NCBI GenBank assembly: GCA_030762935.1
Contig: CM060883.1
Location: 97,042,001 to 97,106,000, forward strand
Reading direction: 5' to 3'
Length of the DNA stretch: 64,000 nt
Origin: Hymenopus coronatus
Lineage: Eukaryota; Arthropoda; Insecta; Mantodea; Hymenopodidae
Positions 37,311-51,360 of the stretch are shown piece by piece. Made by a program: the position numbers and the translations under genes. The first letter of the stretch is position 1. Every line of letters starts with the position of its first letter. Below the pieces are notes generated by a model. That model worked only from the letters and a program-made list of their open reading frames with translations, was not told where the DNA came from and searched no databases.

Positions 37311-40040
37311 GTTGCACAGTTTCGGCTGATTGAGATTGTGTAGCATAATTATTAACAGCGAGTCTTGTTGCACAGTTTCGACTGATTGAGACTTTGTATC
37401 CTGATTATTAACAGCGAGTCTTGTTGCACAGTTTCGGCTGATTGAGATTGTGTAGCATAATTATTAACAGTGAGTCTTGTTCCGTTGCACAGTTTCGGCT
37501 GATTGAGATTGCGTAGCATAAATAATAACAGTGAGTCTTGTTCTGTTGCACAGTTTCGGCTGATTGAGATTGCTTATCATAATTATTAACAACGAGACTT
37601 GTTTCCTTGCACAATTTCGGCTGATTGTGATTGTGTAGCATAATTATTAACAGCGAGTCTTGTTTCCTTGCACAATTTCGGCTGATTGAGATTGTGTAGC
37701 ATATTTATTAACAGCGAATGTTGTTCCGTTGCACAGTTTCGGCAGATTGACTTTGTGTAGCATAACTATTAACAGCGAGTCTTGTTCCGTTGCACAGTTT
37801 CGGCTGATTAGGATTGTGTAGCATAATTATTAACAGCGAGTCTTGTTGCATAGTTTCGGCTGATTGAGATTGTGTAGCATAATTATTAACAGCGAGTCTT
37901 GTTCCGCTGCACAGTTTCGGCTGATTGAGATTGTGTATCATAATTATTAACAGCGAATCTTGTTTCGTTGCACAGCTTCGGCTGATTGAGATTGTGTAGC
38001 ATAATTATAAACAGCGAGCCTTGTTTCCTTGCACACTTTTGGCTGATTGAGATTGTGTATCATAATTATTAACAGCGAATCTTTTTGCACATTTTCGGCT
38101 GATTGAGGTTGTGTAGCATAATTATTAACTGCGAGTCTTGTTGCACAGTTTCGGCTGATTGAGATTGTGTAGCATAATTATTAACAGCGAGTCTTGTTGC
38201 ACAGTTCGGACTGATTGAGATTGCGTAGCATAATTATTAACAGCGAATCTTGTTGCACAGTTTCGGCTGATTGAGATTGCGTAGCATAATTATTAACAGC
38301 GAGTCTTGTTCCGTTGCACAGTTTCGGCTGATTGAGATTGTGTACCATAATTATAAACAGCGAGTCTTGTTGCATAGTTTCGGCTGATTGAGATTGCGTA
38401 GCATTATTAACAGCGAATCTTGTTCCGTTGCACCGTTTCGGCTGATTGAGATTGTGTAGCATAATTATTAACAGCGAGTCTTTTTCCGTTGCACAGTTTC
38501 GGCTGATTGAGATTGGGTATCATAATTATTAACAGCGAGTCTTGTTCCGTTGCACAGTTTCGGCTGATTGAGATTGCGTTGCATAATCATTAACAGCGAG
38601 TCCTGTTTCCTTGCACAATTTCGGCTGATTGAGATTGTGTAGCATAGTTATTAACAGCGAGTCTTGTTCCGTTGCACAGTTTCGGCTGATTGAGATTGCT
38701 TAGCATAATTATTAATAGCGAGTCTTGTTGCACAGTTTCGGATGATTGAGATTGTGTAGCATAATTATTAACAGCGAGTCCTGTTGCACAGTTTCGGCTG
38801 ATTGAGATTGTGTAGCATAATTATTAACAGCGAGTCTTGTTCCGTTGCACAGTTTTGGCTGATTGAGTTTGTGTATCATAATTATTAACAGCGAATCTTT
38901 TTGCACATTTTCGGCTGATTGAGGTTGTGTAGCATAATTATTAACTGCGAGTCTTGTTGCACAGTTTCGGCTGATTGAGATTGTGTAGCATAATTATTAA
39001 CAGCGAGTCTTGTTGCACAGTTCGGACTGATTGAGATTGCGTACCATAATTATTAACAGCGAATCTTGTTGCACAGTTTCGGCTGATTGAGATTGCGTAG
39101 CATAATTATTAACAGCGAGTCTTGTTTCCTTGCACAGTTACGGCTGATTGAGATTGTGTATCATAATTATAAACAGCGAGTCTTGTTGCACAGTTACGGC
39201 TGATTGAGACTGTGTAGCATGATTATTAACAGCGAGTCTTGTTGCACAGTTTCGCTTAAGTGAGATTGTGTAGCATAATTATTAACAGCGAGTCTTGTTC
39301 CGTTGCACAGTTTCGGCTGATTGACTTTGTGTAGCATAATTATTAACAGCGAGTCTGGTTCCGATGCACAGTTTCGACTGATTGAGATTGTGTAGCATAA
39401 TTATTAACAGCGAGTCTTGTTGCATAGTTTCGGCTGATTGAGATTGTGTAGCATAATTATTAACAGCGTGTCTTGTTCCGTTGCACAGTTTCGGCTGATT
39501 GAGATTGTGTAGCATCATTATTAAAAGCGAGTATTGTTCCGTTGCACAGCTTCGGCTGATTGAGATTGTGTAGCATAATTATTAACAGCGAGTCTTGTTT
39601 CCTTGCACAGTTTTGGCTGATTGAGATTGTGTATCATAATTATTAACAGCGAGTCTTTTTGCACAGTTTCAGCTGATTGAGGTTGTGTAGCATAATTATT
39701 AACTGCGAGTCTTGTTGCACAGTTTCGGCTGATTGAGATTGTGTAGCATAATTATTAACAGCGAGTCTTGTTGCACAGATTGGACTGATTGAGATTGCGT
39801 AGCATAATTATTAACAGCGACTCTTGTTGCATAGTTTCGGCTGATTGAGATTGTGTAGCATAATTATTAACACCGAGTCTTGTTGCACAGTTTCGGCTGA
39901 TTGAGACTGTGTAGCATGGTTATTAACAGCGAGTCTTGTTGCACAGTTTCGCCTAAGTGAGATTGTGTAGCATAATTATTAACAGCGAGTCTTGTTCCGT
40001 TGCACAGTTTCGGCTGATTGAGATTGGGTAGCATAATTAT
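37311..40040. repeat. Continuation of a diverged third P/Q copy
   Basis: Follows Q at an offset of about 31,370 bp: 37320 matches 5950, 37408 matches 6038 and 37708 matches 6338. After 38.9 kb the offset rises to about 32,190, explained by a local extra block of about 816 bp. Substitutions are clearly denser than between P and Q, so this copy separated earlier. Confidence 0.75.
38854..39020. repeat. Local repeat of 38038-38204 (816-bp offset)
   Basis: The uncommon pair TTTTGGCTGATTGAG...GTGTATC followed by AATCTTTTTGCACATTTTCGG appears at about 38040-38100 and again at about 38856-38916. The offset is 816 bp. The extra 816 bp accounts for nearly all of the change in register against copy Q. 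Confidence 0.7.
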
Positions 40041-43000
40041 TAACAGCGAGTCTTGTTCCGTTGCACAGTTTCGGCTGATTGAGATTGCGTATCATAATTA
40101 TTAACAGCGAGACTTGTTCCGTTGCACAGTTTCGGCTGATTGAGATTGTGTAGCAACATATTAACAGCGAGTTTTGTTATCTTGCAGAATTTCGGCTGAT
40201 TGAGATTGTGTAGCATAATTATTATCAGCGAGTCTTGTTTCCTTGCACAATTTCGGCTGATTGAGATTGTGTAGCACAATTATTAACAGCGAGTCTTGTT
40301 GCACAGTTTGGGCTGATTGAGATTCTGTAGCGTAATTATTAAAGGCGAGTCTTCTTCCGTTGCACAGTTTCGGCTGATTGAGATGGCGTAGCATAATTAT
40401 TAACAGCGAGTCCTGTTGCTCAGTTTCGGCTGATTGAGATTGTGTAGCATAATTATTAACAGCGAAACTTGTTCCTTTGCACAGTTTCGGCTGATTGAGG
40501 TTGCGTAGCATAATTATTAACAGCGAGTCTTGTTTCCTTGCACAGTTTCGGCTGATTGAAATTGTGTAGCATAATTATTAACAGCAGGTCTTGTTCCGTT
40601 GCACAGTTTCGGCTGATTGAGATTGCTTAGCATAATTATTAACAGCGAGTCTTGTTCCGTTGCACATTTTCGGCTGATTGAGATTGTGTATCATAATTAT
40701 TAACAGCGAGTCTTGTTCCGTTGCACAGTTTCGCCTGATTGAGATTGTGTAGCATAATAATTCACAGCGAGTTTTGTTCCTTGCACAGTTTCGGCTGATT
40801 GAGATTGTGTATCATAATTACTAACAGCGAATCTTGTTCCGTTGCACAGTTTCGGCTGATTGAGGCTGCGTAGCATAATTATTAACTGCGAGTCTTGTTT
40901 CCTTGCACAGTTTCGGTTGAGTGAGATAGCGTGGCATAATCATTAACAGCGAGTCTTGTTCCGTTGCACAGTTTCGGCTGATTGAGTTTGCGTAGCATAA
41001 TTATTAACGGCGAGTCTTTTACCCTTGCACAGTTTCGGCTGATTGAGATTGTGTAGCATAATTATTAACAGCGAGTCTTGTTGCACAGTTTATACTGATT
41101 GAGATTGCGTAGCATGATTATTAACAGCAAGTCTTGTTGCACAGTTTCGCCTAAGTGAGATTGTGTAGCATAATTATTAACAGAGAGTCTTGTTCCTTTG
41201 CACAGTTTCGGCTGATTGAGATTGCGTAGCATAATTATTAACAGCGAGTCTTGTTCCGTTGCAAAGTTTCGGCAGATTGAGATTGCGTATCCTAATTATT
41301 AACAGCAAGACTTGTTCCGTTGCGCAGTTTCGGCTGTTTGAGATTGTGTAGCATACATATTAACAGCGAGTTTTGTTATCTTGCAGAATTTCGGCTGATT
41401 GAGATTGTGTTGCATAATTATTAACAGCGAGTCTTGTTTCCTTGCACAATTTCGGCTGATTGAGATTGTGTAGCATAATTATTAACAGCGAGTCTTGTTA
41501 CACAGTTTGTGCTGATTGAGATTCTGTAGCATAATTAGTAAAGGCGAGTCTTGCTCCGTTGCACAGTTTCGGCTGATTGAGATTGCGTAGCATAATTATT
41601 ATCAGCGAGTTTTGTTGCACAATTTCAGCTGATTGAGATTGCGTAGCATGATTATTAACATCGAGTTTTGTTGCTCAGTTTCGGCTGATTGAGATGGCGT
41701 AGCATAATTATTAACAGCGAGTTTTGTTCCGTTGCACAGATTCGGCTGATTGAGATTGTGTAGCATAATTATTAACAGCCAGTCTTGTTCCGTTGCACAG
41801 TTTCGGCTGATTGAGTTTGTGCAGCATAGTTATTAACAGCGAGTCTTGTTCCGTTGCACACTTTCGTCTGATTGAGATTGTGTAGCATAATTATTAACAG
41901 CGAGTCTTGTTCCGTTGCACAGTGTCGGCTGATTGAGATTGCGTAGCATAATTATTAACAGCGAGTCTTGTTCCGTTACACAGTTTCGGCTGATTGAGAT
42001 TGCGTATCATAATTATTAACAGCGAGTCTTGTTCCGTTGCCCAGTTTCGGCTGATTGAGATTGTGTAGCATAATTAATAACAGTGAGTCTTGTTTCGTTG
42101 CACAGTTTCGGCTGATTGAGATTGCGTATCATAATTAATAACTGAGAGTCTTGTTCTGTTGCACAGTTTCGGCTGATTGAGATTGCTTATCATAATTATT
42201 AATTGCGAGTCATGTTTCCTTGCAGAACTTCGGCTGATTGAGATTGTGTAGCATAATTATTAACAGCGAGTCTGGTTTCCTTGCACAATTTCGGCTGATT
42301 GAGATTGTGTAGCATACTTATTAACAGCGAGTGTTGTTCCGTTGCACAATTTTGCCAGATTGACTTTGTGTAGAATATTTATTAACAGTGAGTCTTGTTT
42401 CGTTGCACAGTGTCGACTGATTGAGAGTGCGTAGCATAATTATTAATAGCGAGTCTTGCTCCGTTGCACAGTTTCGGCTGATTGAAATTGTGTATCATAA
42501 TTATTAACAGCGAGTCTTGTTTCCTTGCACAGTTTCGGCTGATTGAGATTGTGGATCATAATTATTAACAGCGGGTCTAGATGCACAGTTTCGGCTGATT
42601 GAGATTGCGTAGCATAATTATTAACAGCGAGCCTTGTTTCCTTGAACAGTTTCGGCTGATTGAGATTACGTATCATAATTATTAGCATCGAGTCATGTTC
42701 CGTTGCACAGTTTCGGCTGATTGAGATTGCGTATCATAACTATTAACAGCGAGTCTTGTTCCGTTGCCCAGTTTCGGCTGATTGAGATTGTGTAGCATAA
42801 TTATTAACAGCCAGTCTTGTTTCCTTGCACAATTTCGGCTGATTGAGATTGTGTTTCATAATTATTAACAGCAAGTCTTGTTGCACAGTTTCGGCTGATT
42901 GAGATTGTGTAGCATAATTATTAACAGCGAGTCTTGTTGCACAGTTTCGGCTGATTGAGACTGTGTAGCCTGATTATTATTAGCGAGTCTTGTTGCACAG

Positions 43001-43440
43001 TTTCGGCTGATTGAGATTGAGTAGCATAATTATTAACAGTGAGTCTTGTTCCGTTGCACACTTTCGGCTGATTGAGATTGCGTAGCATAAATAATAACAG
43101 CGAGTCTTGTTCTGTTGCACAGTTTCGGCTGATTGAGATTGCTTATCATAATTATTAACAACGAGTCTTGTTTCCTTGCACAATTTCGGCTGATTGTGAT
43201 TGTGTAGCATAATTATTAACAGCGAGTCTTTTTTCCTTGCACAATTTCGGCTGATTGAGATTGTGTGGCATACTTATTAACAGCGAGTCTTGTTCCGTTG
43301 CACAGTTTCGGCTGATTGAGATTGTGTATTATAATTATTAACAGCGAGTCTTGTTGCACAGTTTCTGCTGATTGAGATTGTGTATCATAATTATTTATGC
43401 ACAGTTTCGGCTGATTGAGATTGTGTATCATAATCATTAA
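40041..43440. repeat. Shortened, diverged copy of segment U
   Basis: Marker monomers occur in U order: GCAACATATTAACAGC near 40150, GCAAAGTTTCGGCAGATTG near 41262 (U: 14475), GTGCAGCATAG near 41819, the GTCTAGATG unit at 42576, and GTGTAGCCTG near 42963. Between about 40.54 and 41.06 kb a P-like piece is inserted (AACAGCAGGTC, ATTCACAGCGAG, TTTTACCC units), so this region is a mosaic. Confidence 0.7.
43362..43404 (+). repeat. Truncated 43-bp monomer
   Basis: The unit runs TTATTTA directly into TGCACAG. Intact relatives near 16607 and 61985 have the 13 bp CAGCGAGACTTGT in between. The same truncation recurs at 48606-48648 and 55762-55804. Confidence 0.85.
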
Positions 43441-46400
43441 CAGCGATTCTTGTTCCTTTGCACAGTTTCGGCTGATTGAGATTGCGTAGCATAATTACTA
43501 ACAGCGAGTCTTGTTCCGTTGCAAAGTTTCGGCTGATTGAGATTGTGTAGCATAATTATTAACAGCGAGTCTTGTTCCGTTGCACAGATTCGGCTGATTG
43601 AGATTGCGTAACCTAATTATTAACAGCGAGTCTTGTTCCGTTGCACAGTTTCGGCTGATTGAGATTGTGTAGCATAATTATTAACAGCGAGTCTTGTTCC
43701 GTTGCACAGCTTCGGCTGATTGAGATTGTGTAGCATATTTGTTAACATCGAGTCTTGTTTCCTTGCACAGTTTTGGCTAATTGAGATTGTGTATCATAAT
43801 TATTAACAGCGAGTCTTTTTGCACAGTTTCGGATGATTGAGATTGCGTAGCATAATTATTAACAGCGAGTCTTGTTTCCTTGCACAGTTACGGCTGATTG
43901 AGATTGTGTATCATAATTATTAACAGCGAGTCTTGTTCCGTTGCACAGCTTCGGCTGATTGAGATTGTGTAGCATAATTATTAACAGCGAGTCTTGTTCC
44001 GTTGCACAGTTTCGGCTGATTGAGTTTGTGCAGCATAGTTATTAACAGCGAGTCTTGTTCCGTTGCACACTTTCGTCTGATTGAGATTGTGTAGCATAAT
44101 TATTAACAGCGAGTCTTGTTCCGTTGCACAGTGTCGGCTGATTGAGATTGCTTAGCATAATTATTAACAGCGAGTCTTGTTCCGTTGCACAATTTCGGTT
44201 GATTGAGATTGCGTATCATAATTATTAACAGCGAGTCTTTTTCCGTTGCCCAGTTTCGGCTGATTGAGATTGTGTAGCATAATTATTAACAGTGAGTCTT
44301 GTTTCCTTGCACAGTTTCGGCTGATTGAGATTGCGTATCATAATTAATAACTGAGAGTCTTGTTCTGTTGCACAGTTTCGGCTGATTGAGATTGCTTATC
44401 ATAATTATTAATAGCGAGTCTTGTTTCCTTGCACAATTTCGGCTGATTGAGATTGTGTAGCATAATTATTAACAGCGAGTCTTGTTTCCTTGCACAATTT
44501 CGGCCGATTGAGATTGTGTAGCACACTTATTAACAGCGAGTGTTGTTCCGTTGCACAGTTTCGCCAGATTGACTTTGTGTAGCATAATTATTAACAGTGA
44601 GTCTTGTTTCGTTGCACAGTGTCGGCTGATTGAGAGTGCGAAGCATAATTATTAATAGCGAGTCTTGTTCCGTTGCACAGTTTCGGCTGATTGAGATTGT
44701 GTATCATAATTATTAACAGCGGGTCTAGATGCAAAGTTTCGGCTGATTGAGATTACGTATCATAATTATTACCATCGAGTCATGTTCCGTTGCACAGTTT
44801 CGGCTGATTGAGTTTGCGTATCATAACTATTAACAGCGAGTCTTGTTCCGTTGCCCAGTTTCGGCTGATTGAGATTGTGTAGCATAATTATTAACAGCCA
44901 GTCTTGCTTCCTTGCACAATTTCGGCTGATTGAGATTGTGTTTCATAATTATTAACAGCAAGTCTTGTTGCACAGTTTCGGCTGATTGAGATAGTGTAGC
45001 ATAATTATTAACAGCGAGTCTTGTTGCACAGTTTCGGCTGATTGAGACTGTGTAGCCTGATTATTAACAGCGAGTCTTGTTGCACAGTTTCGGCTGATTG
45101 AGATTGAGTAGCATAATTATTAACAGTGAGTCTTGTTCCGTTGCACACTTTCGGCTGATTGAGATTGCGTAGCATAAATAATAACAGCGAGTCTTGTTCT
45201 GTTGCACAGTTTCGGCTGATTGAGATTGCTTATCATAATTATTAACAACGAGTCTTGTTTCCTTGCACGATTTCGGCTGATTGTGATTGTGTAGCATAAT
45301 TATTAACAGCCAGTCTTGTTTCCTTGCACAATTTCCGCTGATTGAGATTGTGTAGCATACTTATTAACAGCGAGTGTTGTTCCGTTGCACAGTTTTGGCT
45401 GATTGAGATTGTGTAGCATAATTATTAATAGCGAGTCTTGTTGCATGGTTTCGGCTGATTGAGATTGTGTAGCATAATTATTAACAGCGAGTCTTGTTCC
45501 GTTGCACAGTTTCGGTTGATTGAAATTGTGTAGCATAATTATTAACAGCGAGTCTTTTTCCGTTGCACAGCTTCGGATGATTGAGATTGTGTAGCATAAT
45601 TATTAACAGCGAGTCTTGTTTCCTTGCACAGTTTTGGCTGATTGAGATTGTGTATCATAATTATTAACAGCGAGTCTTTTTGCACAGTTTCGGCTGATTG
45701 AGGTTGTGTAGCATAATTATTAACTGCGAGTCTGGTTGCACAGTTTCGGCTGATTGAGATTGTGTAGCATAATTTTTAACAGCGAGTCTTGTTGCACAGT
45801 TTGGACTGATTGAGATTGCGTAGCATAGTTATTAACAGCGAGTCTTGTTGCACAGTTTCGGCTGATTGAGATTGTGTAGCTTAATTATTAACAGCGAGTC
45901 TTGTTGCACAGTTTCGGCTGATGGAGATTGCGTAGCATAATTATTAACAGCGAGTCTTGTTTCCTTGCACAGTTACGGCTGATTGAGATTGTGTATCATA
46001 ATTATTAACAGCGAGTCTTGTTGCACAGTTTCGGCTGATTGAGATTGTGTAGCATATATATTAACAGCGAGTCTTGTTGCACAGTTTCGCCTAAGTGAGA
46101 TTGTGTAGCATACATATTAACAGCGAGTTTTGTTATCTTGCAGAATTTCGGCTGATTGAGATTGTGTTGCATAATTATTAACAGCGAGTCTTGTTTCCTT
46201 GCACAGTTTCGGCTGATTGAAATTGTGTAGCATAATTATTAACAGCGAGTCTTGTTACACAGTTTGGGTTGATTGATATTCTGTAGCATAATTAGTAAAT
46301 GCGAGTCTTGTTCCGTTGCACAGTTTCGGCTGATTGAGATTGCGTAGCATAATTATTAACAGCGAGTTTTGTTGCACAATTTCAGCTGATTGAATTGCGA

Positions 46401-46480
46401 AGCATTATTATTAACATCGAGTTTTGTTGCTCAGTTCCGGCTGATTGAGATGGCGTAGCATAATTATTAACAGCGAGTCT
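43441..46480. repeat. U-derived amplified monomers, first set
   Basis: Units of the 15.0-16.8 kb type recur here: GTGCAGCATAG near 44029, GTCTAGATG at 44724, GTAGCCTG near 45053. Offsets to the next set are about 5183-5244 bp (44344 with 49527, 45064 with 50308). The stretch from about 45951 is also repeated at 58291 (offset 12339). Nothing but satellite is visible. Confidence 0.75.
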
Positions 46481-47742
46481 TGTTCCGTTGCACAGATTCG
46501 GCTGATTGAGATTGTGTAGCATAATTATTAACAGCGAGTCTTGTTCCGTTGCACAGTTTCGGCTGATTGATTTTGTGCAGCATAGTTATTAACAGCGAGT
46601 CTTGTTCCGTTGCACACTTTCGTCTGATTGAGATTGTGTAGCATAATTATTAACAGCGAGTCTTGTTCCGTTGCACAGTGTCGGCTGATTGAGATTGCTT
46701 AGCATAATTATTAACAGCGGGTCTTGTTCCGTTGCACAGTTTCGGCAGAATGAGATTGCGTATCATAATTATTAACAGCGAGTCCTATTCCGTTGCCCAG
46801 TTTCGGCTGATTAAGATTGTGTAGCATAATTATTAACAGTGAGTCTTGTTTCGTTGCACAGTTTCGGCTGATTGAGATTGCGTATCATAATTAATAACTG
46901 CGAGTCTTGTTCTGTTGCACAGTATCGGCTGATTGAGATTGCTTATCATAATTATTAATAGCGAGTCTTGTTTCCTTGCACAATTTCGGCTGATTGTGAT
47001 TGTGTAGCATAATTATTAACAGCGAGTCTTGTTTCCTTGCACAATTTCGGCTCATTGAGATTGTGTAGCATACTTGTTAACAGCGATTGTTGTTCCGTTG
47101 CACAGTTTCGGCAGATTGACTTTGTGTAGCATAATTATTAACAGTGAGACTTGTTTCGTTGCACAGTGTCGGCTGATTGAGAGTGCGTAGCATAATTATT
47201 AATAGCGAGTCTTGTTCCGTTGCACAGTTTCGGATGATTGAAATTGTGTATCATAATTATTAACAGCGAGTCTTTTTGCACAGTTTCGGCTGATTGAGAT
47301 TGCGTAGCATAATTATTAACAGCGAGTCTTTTTCCGTTACACAGTTTCGGCTGATTGAGATTGCGTATCATAATTATTAACAGCGAGTCTTGTTCCGTTG
47401 CCCAGTTTCGGCTGATTGAGATTGTGTAGCATAATTATTAACAGAGAGTCTTGTTTCGTTGCACAGTTTCGGCTGATTGAGATTGCGTATCATAATTAAT
47501 AACTGAGAGTCTTGTTCTGTTGCACAGTTTCGGCTGATTGAGATTGCTTATCATAATTATTAATTGCGAGTCTTGTTTCCTTGCACAACTTCGGCTGATT
47601 GAGATTGTGTAGCATAATTATTAACAGCGAGTCTTGTTTCCTTGCACAATTTCGGCTGATTGAGATTGTGTAGCATACTTATTAACAGCGAGTGTTGTTC
47701 CGTTGCACAGTTTTGCCAGATTGACTTTGTGTAGAATAATTA

Positions 47743-48105
47743 TTAACAGTGAGTCTTGTTTCGTTGCACAGTGTCGACTGATTGAGAGTGCGTAGCATAA
47801 TTATTAATAGCGAGTCTTGCTCCGTTGCACAGTTTCGGCTGATTGAAATTGTGTATCATAATTATTAACAGCGAGTCTTGTTGCACAGTTTCGGCTGATT
47901 GAGATTGCATAGCATAATTATTAACAGCGAGTCTTGTTTCCTTGCACAGTTTCGGCTGATTGAGATTGTGTATCATAATTATTAACAGCGGGTCTAGATG
48001 CACAGTTTCGGCTGATTGAGATTGCGTAGCATAATTATTAACAGCGAGTCTTGTTTCCTTGCACAGTTTCGGCTGATTGAGATTACGTATCATAATTATT
48101 AGCAT
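47743..48105 (-). other. Repeat-derived open frame (120 codons); not called as a gene
   Basis: ATG at 48105 followed by the same shuffled peptide (MLIIMIRNLNQPKLC...). A copy with an identical translation lies at 54787-55149, part of the 7044-bp duplication. Identity between the copies reflects recent duplication of DNA, not selection on protein, since the flanking non-open sequence is equally conserved. Other frames of the same kind are 40161-40511 (116 codons) and 15572-15895 and 34422-34745 (107 codons each). Confidence 0.9.
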
Positions 48106-48605
48106 CGAGTCATGTTCCGTTGCACAGTTTCGGCTGATTGAGATTGCGTATCATAACTATTAACAGCGAGTCTTGTTCCGTTGCCCAGTTTCGGCTGATT
48201 GAGATTGTGTAGCATAATTATTAACAGCAAGTCTTGTTGCACAGTTTCGGCTGATTGAGATTGTGTAGCATAATTATTAACAGTGAGTCTTGTTCCGTTG
48301 CACACTTTCGGCTGATTGAGATTGCGTAGCATAAATAATAACAGCGAGTCTTGTTCTGTTGCACAGTTTCGGCTGATTGAGTTTGCTTATCATAATTATT
48401 AACAACGAGTCTTGTTTCCTTGCACAATTTCGGCTGATTGTGATTGTGTAGCATAATTATTAACAGCGAGTCTTTTTTCCTTGCACAATTTCGGCTGATT
48501 GAGATTGTGTGGCATACTTATTAACAGCGAGTCTTGTTCCGTTGCACAGTTTCGGCTGATTGAGATTGTGTATTATAATTATTAACAGCGAGTCTTGTTG
48601 CACAG

Positions 48606-48648
48606 TTTCTGCTGATTGAGAGTGTGTATCATAATTATTTATGCACAG
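48606..48648 (+). repeat. Truncated 43-bp monomer, second copy
   Basis: Same 13-bp deletion as at 43362. It also shares a GAGAGTGTG variant with the 55762 copy, so these two are closer to each other than to the first, in line with the 7-kb duplication. Confidence 0.85.
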
Positions 48649-51360
48649 TTTCGGCTGATTGAGATTGTGTATCATAATCATTAACAGCGATTCGTGTTCC
48701 TTTGCACAGTTTCGTCTGATTGAGATTGCGTAGCATAATTACTAACAGCGAGTCTTGTTCCGTTGCAAAGTTTCGGCTGATTGAGATTGGGTAGCATAAT
48801 TATTAACAGCGAGTCTTGTTCCGTTGCACAGATTCGGCTGATTGAGATTGCGTAACCTAATTATTAACAGCGAGTCTTGTTCCGTTGCACAGTTTCGGCT
48901 GATTGAGATTGTGTAGCATAATTATTAACAGCGAGTCTTGTTTCCTTGCACAGTTTTGGCTAATTGAGATTGTGTATCATAATTATTAACAGCGAGTCTT
49001 TTTGCACAGTTTCGGCTGATTGAGATTGCGTAGCATAATTATTAACAGCGAGTCTTGTTTCCTTGCACAGTTACGGCTGATTGAGATTGTGTATCATAAT
49101 TATTAACAGCGAGTCTTGTTCCGTTGCACAGCTTCGGCTGATTGAGATTGTGTAGCATAATTATTAACAGCGAGTCTTGTTCCGTTGCACAGTTTCGGCT
49201 GATTGCGTTTGTGCAGCATAGTTATTAAAAGCGAGTCTTGTTCCGTTGCACTCTTTCGTCTGATTTAGATTGTGTAGCATAATTATTAACAGCGAGTCTT
49301 GTTCCGTTGCACAGTGTCGGCTGATTGAGATTGCTTAGCATAATTATTAACAGCGAGTCTTGTTCCGTTGCACAGTTTCGGTTGATTGAGATTGCGTATC
49401 ATAATTATTAACAGCGAGTCTTTTTCCGTTGCCCAGTTTCGGCTGATTGAGATTGTGTAGCATAATTATTAACAGTGAGTCTTGTTTCGTTGCACAGTTT
49501 CGGCTGATTGAGATTGCGTATCATAATTAATAACTGAGAGTCTTGTTCTGTTGCACAGTTTCGGCTGATTGAGATTGCTTATCATAATTATTAATAGCGA
49601 GTCTTGTTTCCTTGCACAATTTCGGCTGATTGAGATTGTGTAGCATAATTATTAACAGCGAGTCTTGTTTCCTTGCACAATTTCGGCCGATTGAGATTGT
49701 GTAGCACACTTATTAACAGCGAGTGTTGTTCCGTTGCACAGTTTCGCCAGATTGACTTTGTGTAGCATAATTATTAACAGTGAGTCTTGTTTCGTTGCAC
49801 AGTGTCGGCTGATTGAGAGTGCGTAGCATAATTATTAATAGCGAGTCTTGTTCCGTTGCACAGTTTCGGCTGATTGAGATTGTGTATCATAATTATTAAC
49901 AGCGGGTCTAGATGCACAGTTTCGGCTGATTGAGATTGCGTAGCATAATTATTAGCAGCGAGTCTTGTTTCCTTGCACAGTTTCGGCTGATTGAGATTAC
50001 GTATCATAATTATTACCATCGAGTCATGTTCCGTTGCACAGTTTCGGCTGATTGAGATTGCGTATCATAACTATTAACAGCGAGTCTTGTTCCGTTGCCC
50101 AGTTTCGGCTGATTGAGATTGTGTAGCATAATTATTAACAGCCAGTCTTGTTTCCTTGCACAATTTCGGCTGATTGAGATTGTGTTTCATAATTATTAAC
50201 AGCAAGTCTTGTTGCACAGTTTCGGCTGATTGAGATAGTGTAGCATAATTATTAACAGCGAGTCTTGTTGCACAGTTTCGGCTGATTGAGACTGTGTAGC
50301 CTGATTATTAACAGCGAGTCTTGTTGCACAGTTTCGGCTGATTGAGATTGAGTAGCATAATTATTAACAGTGAGTCTTGTTCCGTTGCACACTTATGGCT
50401 GATTGAGATTGCGTAGCATAAATAATAACAGCGAGTCTTGTTCTGTTGCACAGTTTCGGCTGATTGAGATTGCTTATCATAATTATTAACAACGAGTCTT
50501 GTTTCCTTGCCCGATTTCGGCTGATTGTGATTGTGTAGCATAATTATTAACAGCCAGTCTTGTTTCCTTGCACAATTTCCGCTGATTGAGATTGTGTAGC
50601 ATACTTATTAACAGCGAGTGTTGTTCCGTTGCACAGTTTTGGCTGATTGAGATTGTGTAGCATAATTATTAATAGCGAGTCTTGTTGCATGGTTTCGGCT
50701 GATTGAGATTGTGTAGCATAATTATTAACAGCGAGTCTTGTTCCGTTGCACAGTTTCGGTTGATTGAGATTGTGTAGCATAATTATTAACAGCGAGTCTT
50801 GTTCCGTTGCACAGCTTCGGATGATTGAGATTGTGTATCATAATTATTAACAGCGAGTCTTTTATCACAGTTTCGGCTGATTGAGGTTGTGTAGCATAAT
50901 TATTAACTGCGAGTCTGGTTGCACAGTTTCGGCTGATTGAGATTGTGTAGCATAATTATTAACAGCGAGTCTTGTTGCACAGTTTGGACTGATTGAGATT
51001 GCGTAGCATAGTTATTAACAGCGAGTCTTGTTGCACAGTTTCGGCTGATTGAGGTTGTGTAGCTTAATTATGAACAGCGAGTCTTGTTGCACAGTTTCGG
51101 CTGATTGAGATTGCGTAGCATAATTATTAACAGCGAGTATTGTTTCCTTGCACAGATTCGGCTGATTGAGATTGTGTAGCATAATTATTAACAGCGAGTC
51201 TTGTTCCGTTGCACAGTTTCGGCTGATTGATTTTGTGCAGCATAGTTATTAACAGCGAGTCTTGTTCCGTTGCACACTTTCGTCTGATTGAGATTGTGTA
51301 GCATAATTATTAACAGCGAGTCTTGTTCCGTTGCACAGTGTCGGCTGATTGAGATTGCGT

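Larger units (their letters stand above)
46481..51360. repeat. U-derived higher-order repeat, copy 1 of a 7.0-7.2 kb pair
   Basis: From about 46496 the order matches 53540 onward at an offset of 7044. Near 48220 the second copy has two extra 56-bp units, so the offset becomes 7156 (7044 + 112) and holds to about 51130. The right end (48860-51360) is also the source of the 2.4-2.5 kb repeat that follows. Confidence 0.82.
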